A stretch of 64,000 nucleotides of DNA. It comes from Desmodesmus armatus. Its lineage: Eukaryota; Chlorophyta; Chlorophyceae; Sphaeropleales; Scenedesmaceae. A model generated the notes under the pieces. The model was given only the letters and a program-made list of their open reading frames with translations, was not told the DNA's origin and made no database searches. Location: the NCBI GenBank assembly GCA_007449985.2, contig VIIQ02000049.1, positions 186,001 to 250,000 of the forward strand, written 5' to 3'. The position numbers and the translations under genes were made by a program. Shown in pieces: positions 44,224 through 55,828 of this stretch (within the stretch, counting starts at the first letter, position 1; every line of letters starts with the position of its first letter).

Positions 44224-46115
44224 ATGCCACAGCAGGACACTGACAGCAGCCCCGACATGTCGCGGGAGTCCATCTCAGGTGCAGGAACACAAAAGCAGGT
44301 GGCCATGTCGAAAGAGGATCAGCCGCTCCTAGACAAGCAGCGGCCGGAAAAGGGCAAAGAGGAAGCCAAACATCCATCTGGTTGGAACCATCTGCTCCCT
44401 GCCATTGTTTACGGTAGGTTGTCCTGGATTGCAGTTGTTGCCTTGGACATAGCAGTACGTGCCATCACGTCATTTGCTTTTGGGCGGGCTGCAATAGAGG
44501 AGGAGCCCAGGTGGGTCACAGGCACCCTCTCCAACTGACTTGCCTATATTGTGATGTAGGCCTGCTCAACCTCAGCAGCGTTGTTACCATCGTTGTGGCC
44601 AACAAGGTGAGATGATCAACCACCTTGCTGCATCTAGCGTGCTCTGACTGCTGAGCACACCCAGGATCCCGCCTGTTCTGCTGCTGTAACAGCAGACAGG
44701 GTGGCAGCGGCAGCCAGCCAGCCAAGGCGCTATCTGTATCTTTTTTTGTTGAAATAACATCAGCAGCCTGCAAAGACCAACTTGTGTGTGCCGGCTGCAG
44801 GTGGTGATGACAACCTACAAGTTCGGCTTCCCAGTGTGCCTGACCTGGTTCCACAGCATAGTGACAGCGCTGGGCATGGTTGCCATGGCAGCAGGCGGCA
44901 TGTTCACCGTCAAGAAGCTTCCTGTCAGCAAGTCAGCACCAGTAGCAGCTGCCTACGTGGGCTTCATCGTGTTCAACAACCTCAGCATCCAGTACAACAC
45001 AGTAGGCTTCTACCAGATAGCCAAGATCATGATCACGCCTGTCGTGGTGGTCATAGAGTACTTTGCTTACGGCAAGACGGTCAGCAAGCAGAAGGGGCTC
45101 GCCATCTGCTTGCTCATGTTCGGCATCACTGTCGCAACAGTGTCCGACAGCCAGGTGGCCAGCAACCCTCTAGGTCTGGTGGTAGCAGCAGCAGCCGTGC
45201 TGAGCAGCGCACTGTACCAGGTGTGGGCAGGCACCAAGCAGAAGGAGCTAAGTGTCAATGGCAATCAGCTCCTGCATCAGGTGTCCCCATCGGCAGTTGC
45301 CCTGCTGGCTGTGCTGATCCCCGTGATTGAGCCAATCGGTCGCCTGGGCCAGCAGGACCCCAAGACCATCCTGGGCTTCCAGTACAGCCAGGGAGCAGTG
45401 CTGTGGATCCTCTTCAGCTCATGCTTGGGCCTGGTGGTCACACTCAGGTGAGGCAAGGGTGTGGAAGTGGTAGGGAATGCAGTTGTTTTGGGGGGAGCAG
45501 TGCGTTGGGAAAGGTGGCGTGTCATGATGCCAGTTCGTTTGCACACATACATCCCCTGCAATTGGTGAGACAGCAGCCCACTGAGACTTCCAGTCAACAT
45601 GCAGTCCGCTCAGCAGTACATCGGCCGCTTCAGGCGGGGGAAGTGTTTGCTGTATGAGGCCTTGACGCTGGCTTGTACACAGACTTCCTGAAAGACGCGG
45701 AGCAGCAGCTGCCACTCAGCAAGCCTGCAGCCTGCCTAAAGCCGCAGCAGTAAGGGCAGAGCATGCCGGTGCACTGTCATCAGCTTAGCAGTCACCAACA
45801 GCGAAGGACAGTTTGCATCGTGTCCTGACTCACCATCGCTGCTGCACTTGTGGCACCCTCCTGCCCCTGCCCTCTGCTGCCTGCAGTACGTACCTCTTCA
45901 TTGGCGCCACCTCGCCCCTCACCTACAATGTGGTGGGCCACCTGAAGACAGTGTTCATTGTCACCAGTGGCATCGTGTTCTTTGGTGACACAATCACCAC
46001 GAAGAAGTTCATTGGCGTGGCCTGTGCGATGGGAGGCATTGTGTGGTACACCAGCACAGGGATTGTGCCCCCACCACAGCCCCCCAGCCAGTCACAAGGC
46101 ACCGACAAGGTGTAG
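44224..46115 (+). CDS. SLC35E3-like / triose-phosphate-translocator family sugar or nucleotide-sugar transporter
   Basis: Four exons join in frame (1113 nt, 370 aa): 44224-44413, 44560-44606, 44801-45447 and 45887-46115 (TAG). After a polar, acidic N-terminus of about 55 residues come about ten hydrophobic helices: LLNLSSVVTIVVANK, TYKFGFPVCLTWFHSI, VGFIVFNNLSIQYNTVGFYQ, MITPVVVVIEYF, and later SPLTYNVVGHLKTVFIVTSG, GIVFFGDTITTKKFIG. These are the usual landmarks of the TPT/DMT superfamily (NxSLxxNSVGFYQI-type and TYNVxGHxKT). Such carriers exchange nucleotide-sugars, phosphorylated sugars or similar compounds across Golgi or plastid membranes. The sequence gives no substrate. There is no obvious plastid transit peptide, so a Golgi or endomembrane location is more likely. 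The first in-frame ATG is used; another lies 36 nt downstream. Confidence 0.88.
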
Positions 46116-48262
46116 CGGCTGTGCCAGCCGTGGCGCTATGGAGTTTGGGAGGGGGTGCTTTTTGATTTGGTTGTCTTATTTGGTCTTTGTGCTTCTGGGT
46201 GGCCGCTGCTGGTGCTGCTGCTCAGTAGTACTGGCACAACAGCATGATGCCAGCAGGGGCAATAGCTCCATCGAGCTCGTTTTGGGCCCAAGTCAGTTGG
46301 CCACCGTGTCCTGGTGATCAGCCAGAGCATCTCTTAACCATGTCGTGATCAGTCTTACATGTTGACCACACCATGCTCAGCTGGAGCTGCATCCGGCACA
46401 TTTGTAGGCTGGTGTGGTCTATCAGCAGCCGCTGCTTGACTATTAGTAATTGTGTGTGTCGTGTGTGTTTGGCTTCAAGCAAGGAAGTTGTTTGTGTGTG
46501 CTCCCGTCAAGCACCTGCTGATATTGTGTCCAACATTGTGGCTCCCACTGTGGTATGGCAGTGTCCAATCGCATGCATCCTTCTGCTGAGCCCCTTTTGG
46601 TGCAGCACCTTCTCCCTCTTGATCACCGGGCACTCATGTATGCAGGAACCTGCAAGAGAGGTTCTGTACACTTGGATCTCTTGTCAGTGGCAGCATCTCC
46701 TTGCTTGCGCGTAGCTAGTGGTGCAACAGCAGAGCTGTGCATTTTGCAGTGTCACATGCAGCCCTTTCGGCCTGGACATGGTGGGGTAACATTGTGTGCT
46801 GCTGTGATGCTCTACTGGAGGTGCCCTGATGCGGCAACAAGGGTTTGGTTGACAAGAAAAGGGGTTGTAATGATGACCTGCCATAGTGAGATGTAAGCTG
46901 TACACTTTGCCATTGCCAAGTCACAGCAAGACAATTCGTGCAAAGGGCGAGGTGGTGTTACAGGGGTTGCTTGGGGTGTTGACATTGGTTACACTATGCC
47001 ACGGAGGGCTGACTTGCTGACTAGTGAGTGGACAGTTTCCCCGGTGCACACAGTCAGGTTGGATGAAGACAATGGCAGGCCTAGACTGCAATGCCAGGCA
47101 AGCTAGCAGTGTGATATGTTATCTGGAACATGGAAAGAATAGCATAATGTGCCACAGGCTGTCAAAGTGATGTGTTCAGCAAAGATGCGTATAAGATGTC
47201 TTGGTTACACATTACTGCCCAGAATCCAATCAGCGGGCAGTAGCACAACTGCAACTGTCCTTCCACAAGTCACGATTTGACAACATGTCACGATTTAGCA
47301 TTCTCCCAAAAAAAAATAGCATTCTGCTTGTCCAACGGCAACAGCATCCTCAAAATCAAGCCTTGTCACCCTTCACAGCATCACCAGTGTTCTCAACTTC
47401 AGTGTTACTGCCTTCTCCCTGGTAGTGACCTGAGAGGGTGGCAGAGCAGCAGACAACACTGTCCTGATGAGAGCCTGTCACCACATGTTCCTGGCTGGTT
47501 CACCGGCAAAGCATACTGCCAACATCAATACAAGACACTCGCCATGAGCTGACCAGGTCTGCAGCCAGATGGATGCCTGACAGGCGCAGGCTCTACTAAT
47601 CCCTTCCAGTGCAAGCACAAGCCACCAAACGGAAGCAAGGCATCCTGACAACATTGATAATGTTTGTGTCGTGGCAGCATGGCATGCATGTTCCTGACCA
47701 GCTCTGACTTTTCAAAAAGCCTACTTGCTGGCCCAAAGCTGCATGCCGCATGCATGTTGGGCCAACATTGTGGGCATGGGCCTGCTGCAGTGTCGCAACC
47801 GTTGCTGAGCCATTGTACAGTGCAACTGACCTCCATACTCTCCAGGCCCACCCTGCATTCACAGACACACAGACCCCGTCAGATCCAGTCACACACCTCC
47901 GATCTCTGAAAGGCATTGCACAGGGTGGGACCCACAGGGTGCTTGATTAATTGGTCAACATGCCATACTGAGTGCATGGCATGCCATACTGAGTGCTGCA
48001 GCGCTGCAGCAGTGCCCAAAAAACCCCAAAGATTGACTTTCCCAGTATGCCCAGCACTTCCCGGCTTGATGGTGTTGACACCGTGTCATTGACGGTCAAT
48101 GATTGGCAAGAGTGCCAGTACTGCATTGCTTTTTAGCACTGCCAACAACAAGGATGGTTCAACCTTGGGAATGCACAGTCCGGAGTGTGACATATGCTGA
48201 CCTCAAATGTATCTTGCAAAAAAGCCCTTGATAGCGAGCTAACCTCAGCCCTGCCAGCCTAC
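46116..48262. other. Gene-free region after the transporter
   Basis: No convincing exon was found. TGTAA motifs, the usual green-algal poly(A) signal, occur at 46866-46870 and 46892-46896 and would give a 3' UTR of about 770 bp. Short palindromes such as ATTGACGGTCAAT occur near 48090-48103. Additional downstream exons of the minus-strand gene that starts at 49048 could lie here but were not found. Confidence 0.4.
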
Positions 48263-49048
48263 CTTGGTAACAATGCCACCCTTGGTGCCGCCAACCTGGA
48301 TGCGCTCAAGTGCTGCAGGGCAGGCAGACAGGCAGGGAACCAGTCAGATGCACAGTCATGATCCGGTCAGCAGCTAGTAGCTGGCCATCCTCGCGCAACA
48401 TTTGGTGCAGAGGCCTAAGATGTCCAGTGCAGCCACCATTCAGTGTAAAAATGCACAAAGCCAGCCCAAGCATTCTTATGCGCACGCATACTGCATGCAG
48501 TGACATCAGCATAATGCGCAGTCCAGTATCAGTACCCATTGCAGTTTCCACCTTGCATACCTGTGCATTCGTCATAGGACTTGCCAAACTTGTCCTGCAC
48601 GCCAAGAGCACACGGCCAAGATCAGCAAATTCTTGATGCTCAGATTCTTGACCAGGCTGGTCACCAGCATGGCAATCATGTATGAACACAAGGTTCGCCA
48701 GCCCAATACATGCCTAGCATTCATGCAAGCACTGCTTCACACAGGGGGCAATGCTGCATGTATGTCAGGGCAGACTGGGGTATGCTGTCTGATCAGATGG
48801 CGTATCCCAGCATGCAAGCCAAGAAGCTTTTGTTGCAGGGCCCCAGTTGCTCCTCGCAGGCCCCCCTCACCTGAGCAATCTGCTCCTTGACGGGGTCGTC
48901 TGCAGCAGAACATCAATGAGTAGGTACGTCATCAGCATGCACGTCCATTTGTGTAAGGGGACAGCACTGCAGCTGGATGGTATGCATTGCTTCAGCTGGC
49001 AGCAGTGGGCTTACTGGGGGTCTTGTTGCCGTGGTCCTGGTCAGACAT
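48263..49048 (-). CDS. Small protein of unknown function, four exons seen
   Basis: Exons by phase are 49048-49015, 48899-48871, 48594-48561 and 48312-48263. The peptide starts MSDQDHGNKTPNDPVKEQIA and continues DKFGKSYDECTALERIQVGG, then TKGGIVTK. All joins keep the frame and have good GT-AG signals. If the last exon is read through, the protein ends five codons later at TGA (about 54 aa); otherwise more exons follow. The composition is hydrophilic and Gly/Lys-rich. I do not recognise a family. The ATG lies 31 codons or more from any competing start in this frame. Confidence 0.5.
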
Positions 49049-50342
49049 TGTGTTGAGCGGCGGTGTTGACTGGTTTAAGGGATTAGAATGTGTGCCAAGT
49101 GTCCAATTGCGTCAATACAGCGGGTCGCAGGAGGTGGTCGCGCTTACCTCGGGGCGCGTGTTTTATGGTGGCTCTCGGAGTGCGCGTGACGCAACCGCTC
49201 CAGTCACACCAGGGTAGCGTCACCTTGGAACTCAGACCAACCACACACCGCGATCGAGGCAGTTAGCGCTGAGATACGGTGCGCCCCATGCACGTCCACA
49301 CACTCCCGCCCGATGGTGGGAAATGCGCCCCGCATCAGGGCCACCACCAAAAGCTCCCAAGCCTGTGTACACAGCACATGTGCCGGGCTCAAACACATGA
49401 AGATGTAAAGCCATCGCAACAAATGCATCCGTTTCTTGTGCACAAGCGTTGCCTTGTGGTAAGAAAGTGCATTAGGGGCTGGTGCTGGCGACCCATCCTG
49501 CCGTACGCGTGCCTGCTGCCAGTGGCTGGCTGGCATTGCGCATTGCAGTGCAGCCTGCGCTGTGCACTGCAGTGACAATGCTTGGACCAGCTCAATGTGA
49601 GACCAGTCGCTGCCACTAGAAACTTTCACGTTTTTTGCTTGTTGGCCGTGTGGGGTCCCCAAGGCTGTATGTCATGTTCTACATTGATGGGTGCAAAACT
49701 ACCCACCATTCAGAAGGCAAGACTGTCTTTTTATTGAGGTGACAAAAGGTCAGACTCTGCTGCTGGCAAAGGCTTGATCAATGGAGCGCTGATCAGACAG
49801 GCATAGACTACACAGTTTGGTTCCCCGTGGCACTGTGGTGCACCACACTTTCACATGCCTGCTCTGCACGCACACTGAAAGCACCCCCGGGGGCCCCACC
49901 ACCACTGATACTTGTCCTTCAGCAGCATACAGATCTGGGGAGGTTTTATTGCCCAACATGGTTCATCCTGCAGCATGTTAGCCGGCTGAGTGGGGCCTGC
50001 TGTAAGTCAGCAGTGTTTGGAGCCTCGTCAAGCACGTTTGCATGTTGACAGTCACGGCACTGTAGCTAGCCTTGCATTGTACAGAACAAGCCTATCAACT
50101 AGTACACGGGTCAGATCAGTACAGATGTGTAATGTCATGGTGCCAGGGCTGTGTACTAAGTATTGGCCAGCCACTCTTTGCATCGTAAGTACACTCTGAG
50201 TGCCGGCATGCTGGGTTCCGTGAGCTACAATGAGCTGTGACCAGCTTGCCCTCCTGTGTCAGTCTGCTGCAGTGCCCTGCCTGAACAAAGCCTGAGCCCT
50301 GTTCCTCCTCCTCCTTGCTGGCCTGCAGGTGTCTGGCTGCAG
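49049..50342. other. Region without supported genes
   Basis: One minus-strand open stretch (49204-49662, 152 codons) starts from a non-ATG codon and has no recognisable sequence. Nothing else convincing was seen. The small gene's promoter should lie just above 49048. Confidence 0.4.
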
Positions 50343-50644
50343 GCACTTCATCAAGCTGCGCAGGCAGGATGCATAGGAGATCTACAACCAAATCCAGGCC
50401 ATGCTGCAGTGTCACTCAGTGACTGTCGGTGCAAGATGCTGCAGTGTGTGTGCTGCAGTGTTACTGTCAGTGCCAGGCTGGACAGCAAGCTGGGCGGCGC
50501 TTGTCGCAGCAGCAAGGTCCCTGCATGCCTCCCCAAGTAGTGTACCGCCAGGCCCCACCTATGCCTCAGCAGTATGCCCCTGGGCCCCAGGTGTATGCAG
50601 CACCCCAGCAGCCACCTGCTGCCTACCAGACATTATGGTCTTGA
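50343..50644 (+). pseudogene. Orphan C-terminal exons with an in-frame TAG
   Basis: After a CTGCAG acceptor the sequence reads HFIKLRRQDA, TAG (50374-50376), EIYNQIQAMLQ, which looks like one continuous helix broken by the stop. Further on, from about 50510, a Pro/Gln-rich tail (VVYRQAPPMPQQYAPGPQVY, then AAPQQPPAAYQTLWS) ends at TGA 50642-50644. A helix ending in a LRRxDA..IY..I pattern followed by a P/Q tail is typical of the end of a lipid-binding or PH-like domain protein, but this is a guess. No upstream exons were found, so it is probably a gene remnant. The alternatives are readthrough or an unrecognised intron around the TAG. Confidence 0.4.
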
Positions 50645-52203
50645 GGGCAGTGAACCTTGTATCCTAATGGAGTGGCCTGGAAAGCGGCTTTTCAAAGGTT
50701 GTGGCAGTGATCACGGCTGTTGCGCCCTGTGTGGCCCGGACCGCCAAGCATCGTCACAACCGTGTCTGCGCCTTGCTGGACAGGGTTATCAGGACAGCTA
50801 ACCTCAAGCCTTTGACACACCATAGTGATGCATGTTTGCAGCTTGTGTGATAGCTGGCTGTCAGACGCCAGAACTTCTGCGTTCACCAAACTTGTTGGCT
50901 GAGGCCTGCTGCAGCAGCGTACATGCAAGTTCTAACAGCCAGAGTGTACTGGGCATTAGGAGTACAATGCCTGTTGCTATAGAGATCCTGCGTTTCTCAG
51001 TTTTGCTTGGGGTTGTGCCAGCTGGCCAACCACTGCTGGGTGCGTTACACGCTTGGTGTGCTCCCAGCTGCCAGGATGTGGTGTGAGTCAACACTGCATT
51101 ATGTAACACAGTAGGGTGTTCAAGCAAGAAGGTCCAGATCTGGCTGGAGTCAGAAGCTTGTGTCTTGCACAACCCCAGCTAGCATTGAATGCTGCCCAAA
51201 AGGGCCAAAAGGGAGCATCATAACGACCCACAGCCACCATGCTGGGGACAACCTGGCAGTCAGTCGGTAGCACACTCCCAGTTGCGCTATGGCCTTGCAA
51301 TTGAGGTGTGTAGAGCTCAGCACACAGCAGCACAGGGCTGTACCCTCTGCATGTTGCTGACAAATGGGGTTGCTAGTGGATGATGGAAGAGTGATGTGGC
51401 ACATGACAGCTCAGCCCCTTGGTGAAGCAAGTTCAATCGGACTGACCGCTGTGCCAATGTGAGTGGCACATGCAAGATGCCTGGTGATGCCGGATGGATG
51501 TGCCTGTCCTGCAGACGATGGCGGTGCCCGTCACAAGTCAGTGACTTGCCCACAGCTATCCCAACAGCCTGACGGTCCAATACCCACACCAGCAGCCAAG
51601 CAGAGACGGGGAGGGGGCAGGGGGCTAGAGCTCTACCGGCGTCATGCTGCTGCAACTCGTATGCGCCTGCCTCCTGCTGCTCCAGCCACTTCCAGCAGCC
51701 AAATGTGCACAGCATGGTCTCCCTACACTTCCGTGCGTGCCCCACCCCGGGATGGGGCTCCTTCTGGCATAGACTGTACCTACTACCTAAGCAGTGCTGA
51801 CTGCAATAATCCCTAATGTGCATGTTGCCGAAGAGGAATCGTCCGTTCCCCTTGTGTGGCCCATCCCCGTCACGTTGTGCGCTAGTCGGCTGGTGCTGTG
51901 CATTTGAGTATGCTTGCAGCAGCAGCAGTCACAACTGTCTGATCCTGGAGCCAGCAGCTGCAGAGAGCAGAGAGCATCCTGATGAACATGGGTGCCAATG
52001 ACCACCTGGCGGAGCCTGGCAGCCAGTCCCTGCCCATTTGAACCCCAGACTCAGCTGGCTCTGCTCAGCGCTCAGAGTCTGAGCCACCTTTGAGTCACCT
52101 CATGGATTGCTGCCAGCAGCGCATAAGAGCATGCCTGGCGGACACAGAAGGACGATCTATCGATCTATCACTCCATCAACATCCACGATCAGCCATCGCA
52201 ACC
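50645..52203. other. Intergenic region and H1 promoter
   Basis: No gene is supported. The last 160 bp carry several copies of the GACTCAG/TGAGTC motif (CAGACTCAGCTGG, CAGAGTCTGAGCC, TTTGAGTCACC; about 52048-52098), also present in the other two histone promoters of the window. No TATA box is evident for H1. Confidence 0.45.
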
Positions 52204-53082
52204 ATGTCTGACGCTGCAACCGCACCCGCTGCTCCCAAGGCCAGCAAGCCAAAGGCTCCCAAGAAGCCTGCGGCCCACCCTCCCACCAGTGATATGGTGA
52301 TGAAGGCGCTGGTGACCCTCAAGGAGCGCAAGGGCTCCAGCCTGCCAGCCATCAAGAAGTACATCGCAGCCAACTACAAGGTGCGGGCCTGCTCGGGGAT
52401 CAAGGCTGGCTGTTATGCCTTTCGATGTGCCACCAGTACGTTCCTGGCCCTCGCCCGCCTTGCATGGCCAGCAGCTGGCACCCCCGTTGAGCACCAGCAG
52501 TTGTTGTTGACCAGCCCCAGCAGGGAGGGGTTGCAGATGGCCCTGCTGGCACAGGCAGACTGGCACCCACACTGGCTGAGGCCTGAGTAGCAGCAGTACA
52601 AAACACCCCTCTTGGCTGGGTTGTGCTCGCTGACAGTGCCACCTTGCTTGCTTGCTGCTGCGCAGGGCCTGACTGCTGGCTGGGAGAAGCGCGTGACTGC
52701 CTCCCTGAAGCAGCTGGTGGCCAAGGGCAAGCTGGTGCAGGACAAGGCCCACTGGAAGCTGAGCGCAGAGGCCAAGAAGCCAGCTGCTGCCAAGAAGCCC
52801 AAGGCCGCCTAGAAGCCCAAGGCTGAAGGAGCTGCCAAGAAGAAGAGCACACCCAAGAAGAAGGCTGCCCCCAAGAAGCCCAAGACCGAGGGTGCTGCCA
52901 AGCCCAAGAAGGCTGCTGCCCCCAAGAAGCCCAAGGCTGACAAGCCCAAGAAGGCAGCTGCTGCCCCCAAGGTCAAGAAGCCAGCCACCAAGAAGCCCGC
53001 AGCAGCCAAGAAGCCAGCCGCACCCAAGGCCAAGAAGCCTGCCGCTGCCAAGAAGGCAACCCCCAAGGCCAAGAAGGCCTAA
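52204..53082 (+). CDS. Linker histone H1, with an in-frame TAG inside the tail
   Basis: Two exons are 52204-52380 and 52666 onward. The N-terminus is Ala/Lys/Pro-rich. The winged-helix globular domain follows ([35 protein letters not shown], then [20 protein letters not shown] and [10 protein letters not shown]). The Lys/Ala/Pro tail starts AAAKKPKAA, then TAG at 52810-52812. The same frame stays open for 89 more codons of typical H1 tail ([23 protein letters not shown], and so on) to TAA at 53080-53082. With the stop the protein is 107 aa; the full frame would give 197 codons including the TAG. The histone stem-loop lies after the distal TAA, not the TAG, so the distal end is the ancestral one. 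A point mutation, a sequencing error or stop readthrough could explain it. H1 binds linker DNA between nucleosomes. Confidence 0.88.
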
Positions 53083-53129
53083 GCAGCTCACCACTGCTGG
53101 AGCAGACCCCTGCTCACCCCACCCAAAAT

Positions 53130-53145
53130 GGTGTCTCTTGACACC
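53130..53145 (+). terminator. Histone 3' stem-loop of H1
   Basis: GGTGTC-TCTT-GACACC, a six-bp stem with a four-base loop, 48 nt after the distal TAA. TGGAAAG follows 11 nt downstream (53157-53163). Confidence 0.9.
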
Positions 53146-54609
53146 ACCATACACAATGGAAAGGCTTGGCTGGGGGATGTTGGGCTTTGCCCTCCGAACC
53201 TGCATGGCAACATGCAGCGTGAAACATGTCAGTACCACCCCCCTGAATTACCTCTTTAGTGCATTACCTGCATCATTGCTTCAACATCACACATGCCCGC
53301 ACACTGAAACACAGAAGCACCACACAGGTTGCAATTGGGTTCTGACGTGTCTGTGTGCAAGAGGCTTGCGTATGCAGCAAGAGTTTGGCTGCTGTGCACT
53401 CTGCGATGCTACTTGCTGGCTTGCTTCTGCTGTGAGCAGTCAACGGCACAACACATCCTTCAGAACAGTACAGGACAGGTATTGGGGACAAGGTCATGAC
53501 CTGAGTGATGCATGCACCAACACCCTGGGCTATTAGGGACAGGAGCCTCCTGAGGCCGGGCAATGGCAACGGCACCTGCAAATAATCGAGCTGTGTTGCT
53601 CATCAAATACCCATACCTTGAACAGTTGACGCATCCAAACATGACACACTTTGTGGCAGCAGAAGCAGTTGCAGATGTGATGAAAACAGTTTGCTGCGTG
53701 AGTTCCTGTCGTATCACCACACCAAGTGTTCACAGCTGCATGTATGCATGCAAGGCAGTAGCTAAGCGATGCTGCCAGACTGAGCTGCTGCATGCAACAC
53801 CTGCCACATTGTTGCCGCTGCTTGTTGTTGACACCCTCAGGCCGCATGTCATTGGAGGGTTGACAGTGTTCACAGCATCGTGTGTGCAGCGCGCTGAGTG
53901 GCTGCAGCAACCAGCCCAGGCCAGGAGTGAGGCAAGGACTGAGATTGATGAGGCTGATGTGCCTGTGCTGTTGGATTTGTGGGCCTCAACTGGCTGCGGC
54001 TTTCAAGTGTATCTGATGTACTTGGCAGCCCCTCGGGTTCCTTCAAGGTGTCCAGACTTCCTGCTCCTTTCCTACAGAAAGGGTGATGCCCATAAGCAGT
54101 ATTCAAAACCTGTAGCAAACTCTCTGAGCTGCACGGTTGCACCCCTGCACATTTGCTGCTGGTAGCAGATCACCCGGTCGTCTTACCCAACGGCAGTGTT
54201 TGGGGAATGGTGCATTGTCTGCAGCAGGCCAAACAAGGCAGCACCACAGCCAAGGCGTGGGTGGGCCTCAGTTAGCGCCTGATGCAGTGGGAGATTCCAC
54301 AGCAGCAGCAGTACGACAAATCAACTGTGGCAGCTACGAAGGTGCGGCTTTGACAGCATATGGGGATGCAGCAGCAGCAGCAGCAGCAGGAGCCCCCCCC
54401 CCCCAGAAAAAGCATACCTGCCATTGGTAAAGCCTTCACCAACAGCTTGTATTCTCAACACATCACCCTCGGTGTGCATTTCCAAAATACATTCAACTGC
54501 TGATCAGGTTCGCACACCATCACTACCATTGCCACTGATCGACTGATGCAGCATTCACACAGCAAATAGCTAGAGCAAGGTGCCAGCAGCAGTTACGGGG
54601 GTGGCATCT
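53146..54609. other. Spacer between H1 and H4
   Basis: A 201-codon ATG-started ORF (53563-54165, plus) is present. It has no family resemblance, no intron and ordinary composition, so it may be chance or a small unknown gene. A C9 run and a CAG run lie near 54370-54410. Confidence 0.35.
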
Positions 54610-54627
54610 CTTTCCAAGGGTCATGGT

Positions 54628-54643
54628 GGTGTCGAAAGACACC
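54628..54643 (-). terminator. Histone 3' stem-loop of H4
   Basis: Read on the minus strand it is GGTGTC-TTTC-GACACC, 83 nt after the H4 stop. TGGAAAG follows after 11 nt (54616-54610). Confidence 0.92.
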
Positions 54644-54726
54644 AGTTTGGGTGGGGTGTGCAGCCAGCCCTGGCCTCCTGGTTGCCCAGTCAGCAGGGTC
54701 GACGCACGCTGCTCAGCAGCAGCTGC

Positions 54727-55702
<976 letters not shown>

Positions 55703-55795
55703 GCAGCTTCCAAGCTGCTGCTGGCCTGCAGCAGGTGCTGCCACTGCCTAGCAGTGGTGGTGCCTGCTGTCTGAGCCAGCACCCCCACCCAAAAT

Positions 55796-55811
55796 GGTGT
55801 CTTTCGACACC
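55796..55811 (+). terminator. Histone 3' stem-loop of H3
   Basis: GGTGTC-TTTC-GACACC, 93 nt after the stop, followed after 10 nt by TGGAAAG (55822-55828). Confidence 0.93.
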
Positions 55812-55828
55812 ACCAAACCCCTGGAAAG

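Noticed and set aside
49204..49662. 152-codon minus-strand ORF
   Set aside because: It begins at a non-ATG codon, has no recognisable motif, and the length is within chance expectation.
52189..53238. 349-codon ORF antisense to H1, and 130-160-codon ORFs antisense to H3 and H2A
   Set aside because: They mirror GC-rich histone codons (CTT, GGG and GCC on the opposite strand avoid stops). The sense strand encodes unmistakable histones with matching 3' signals.
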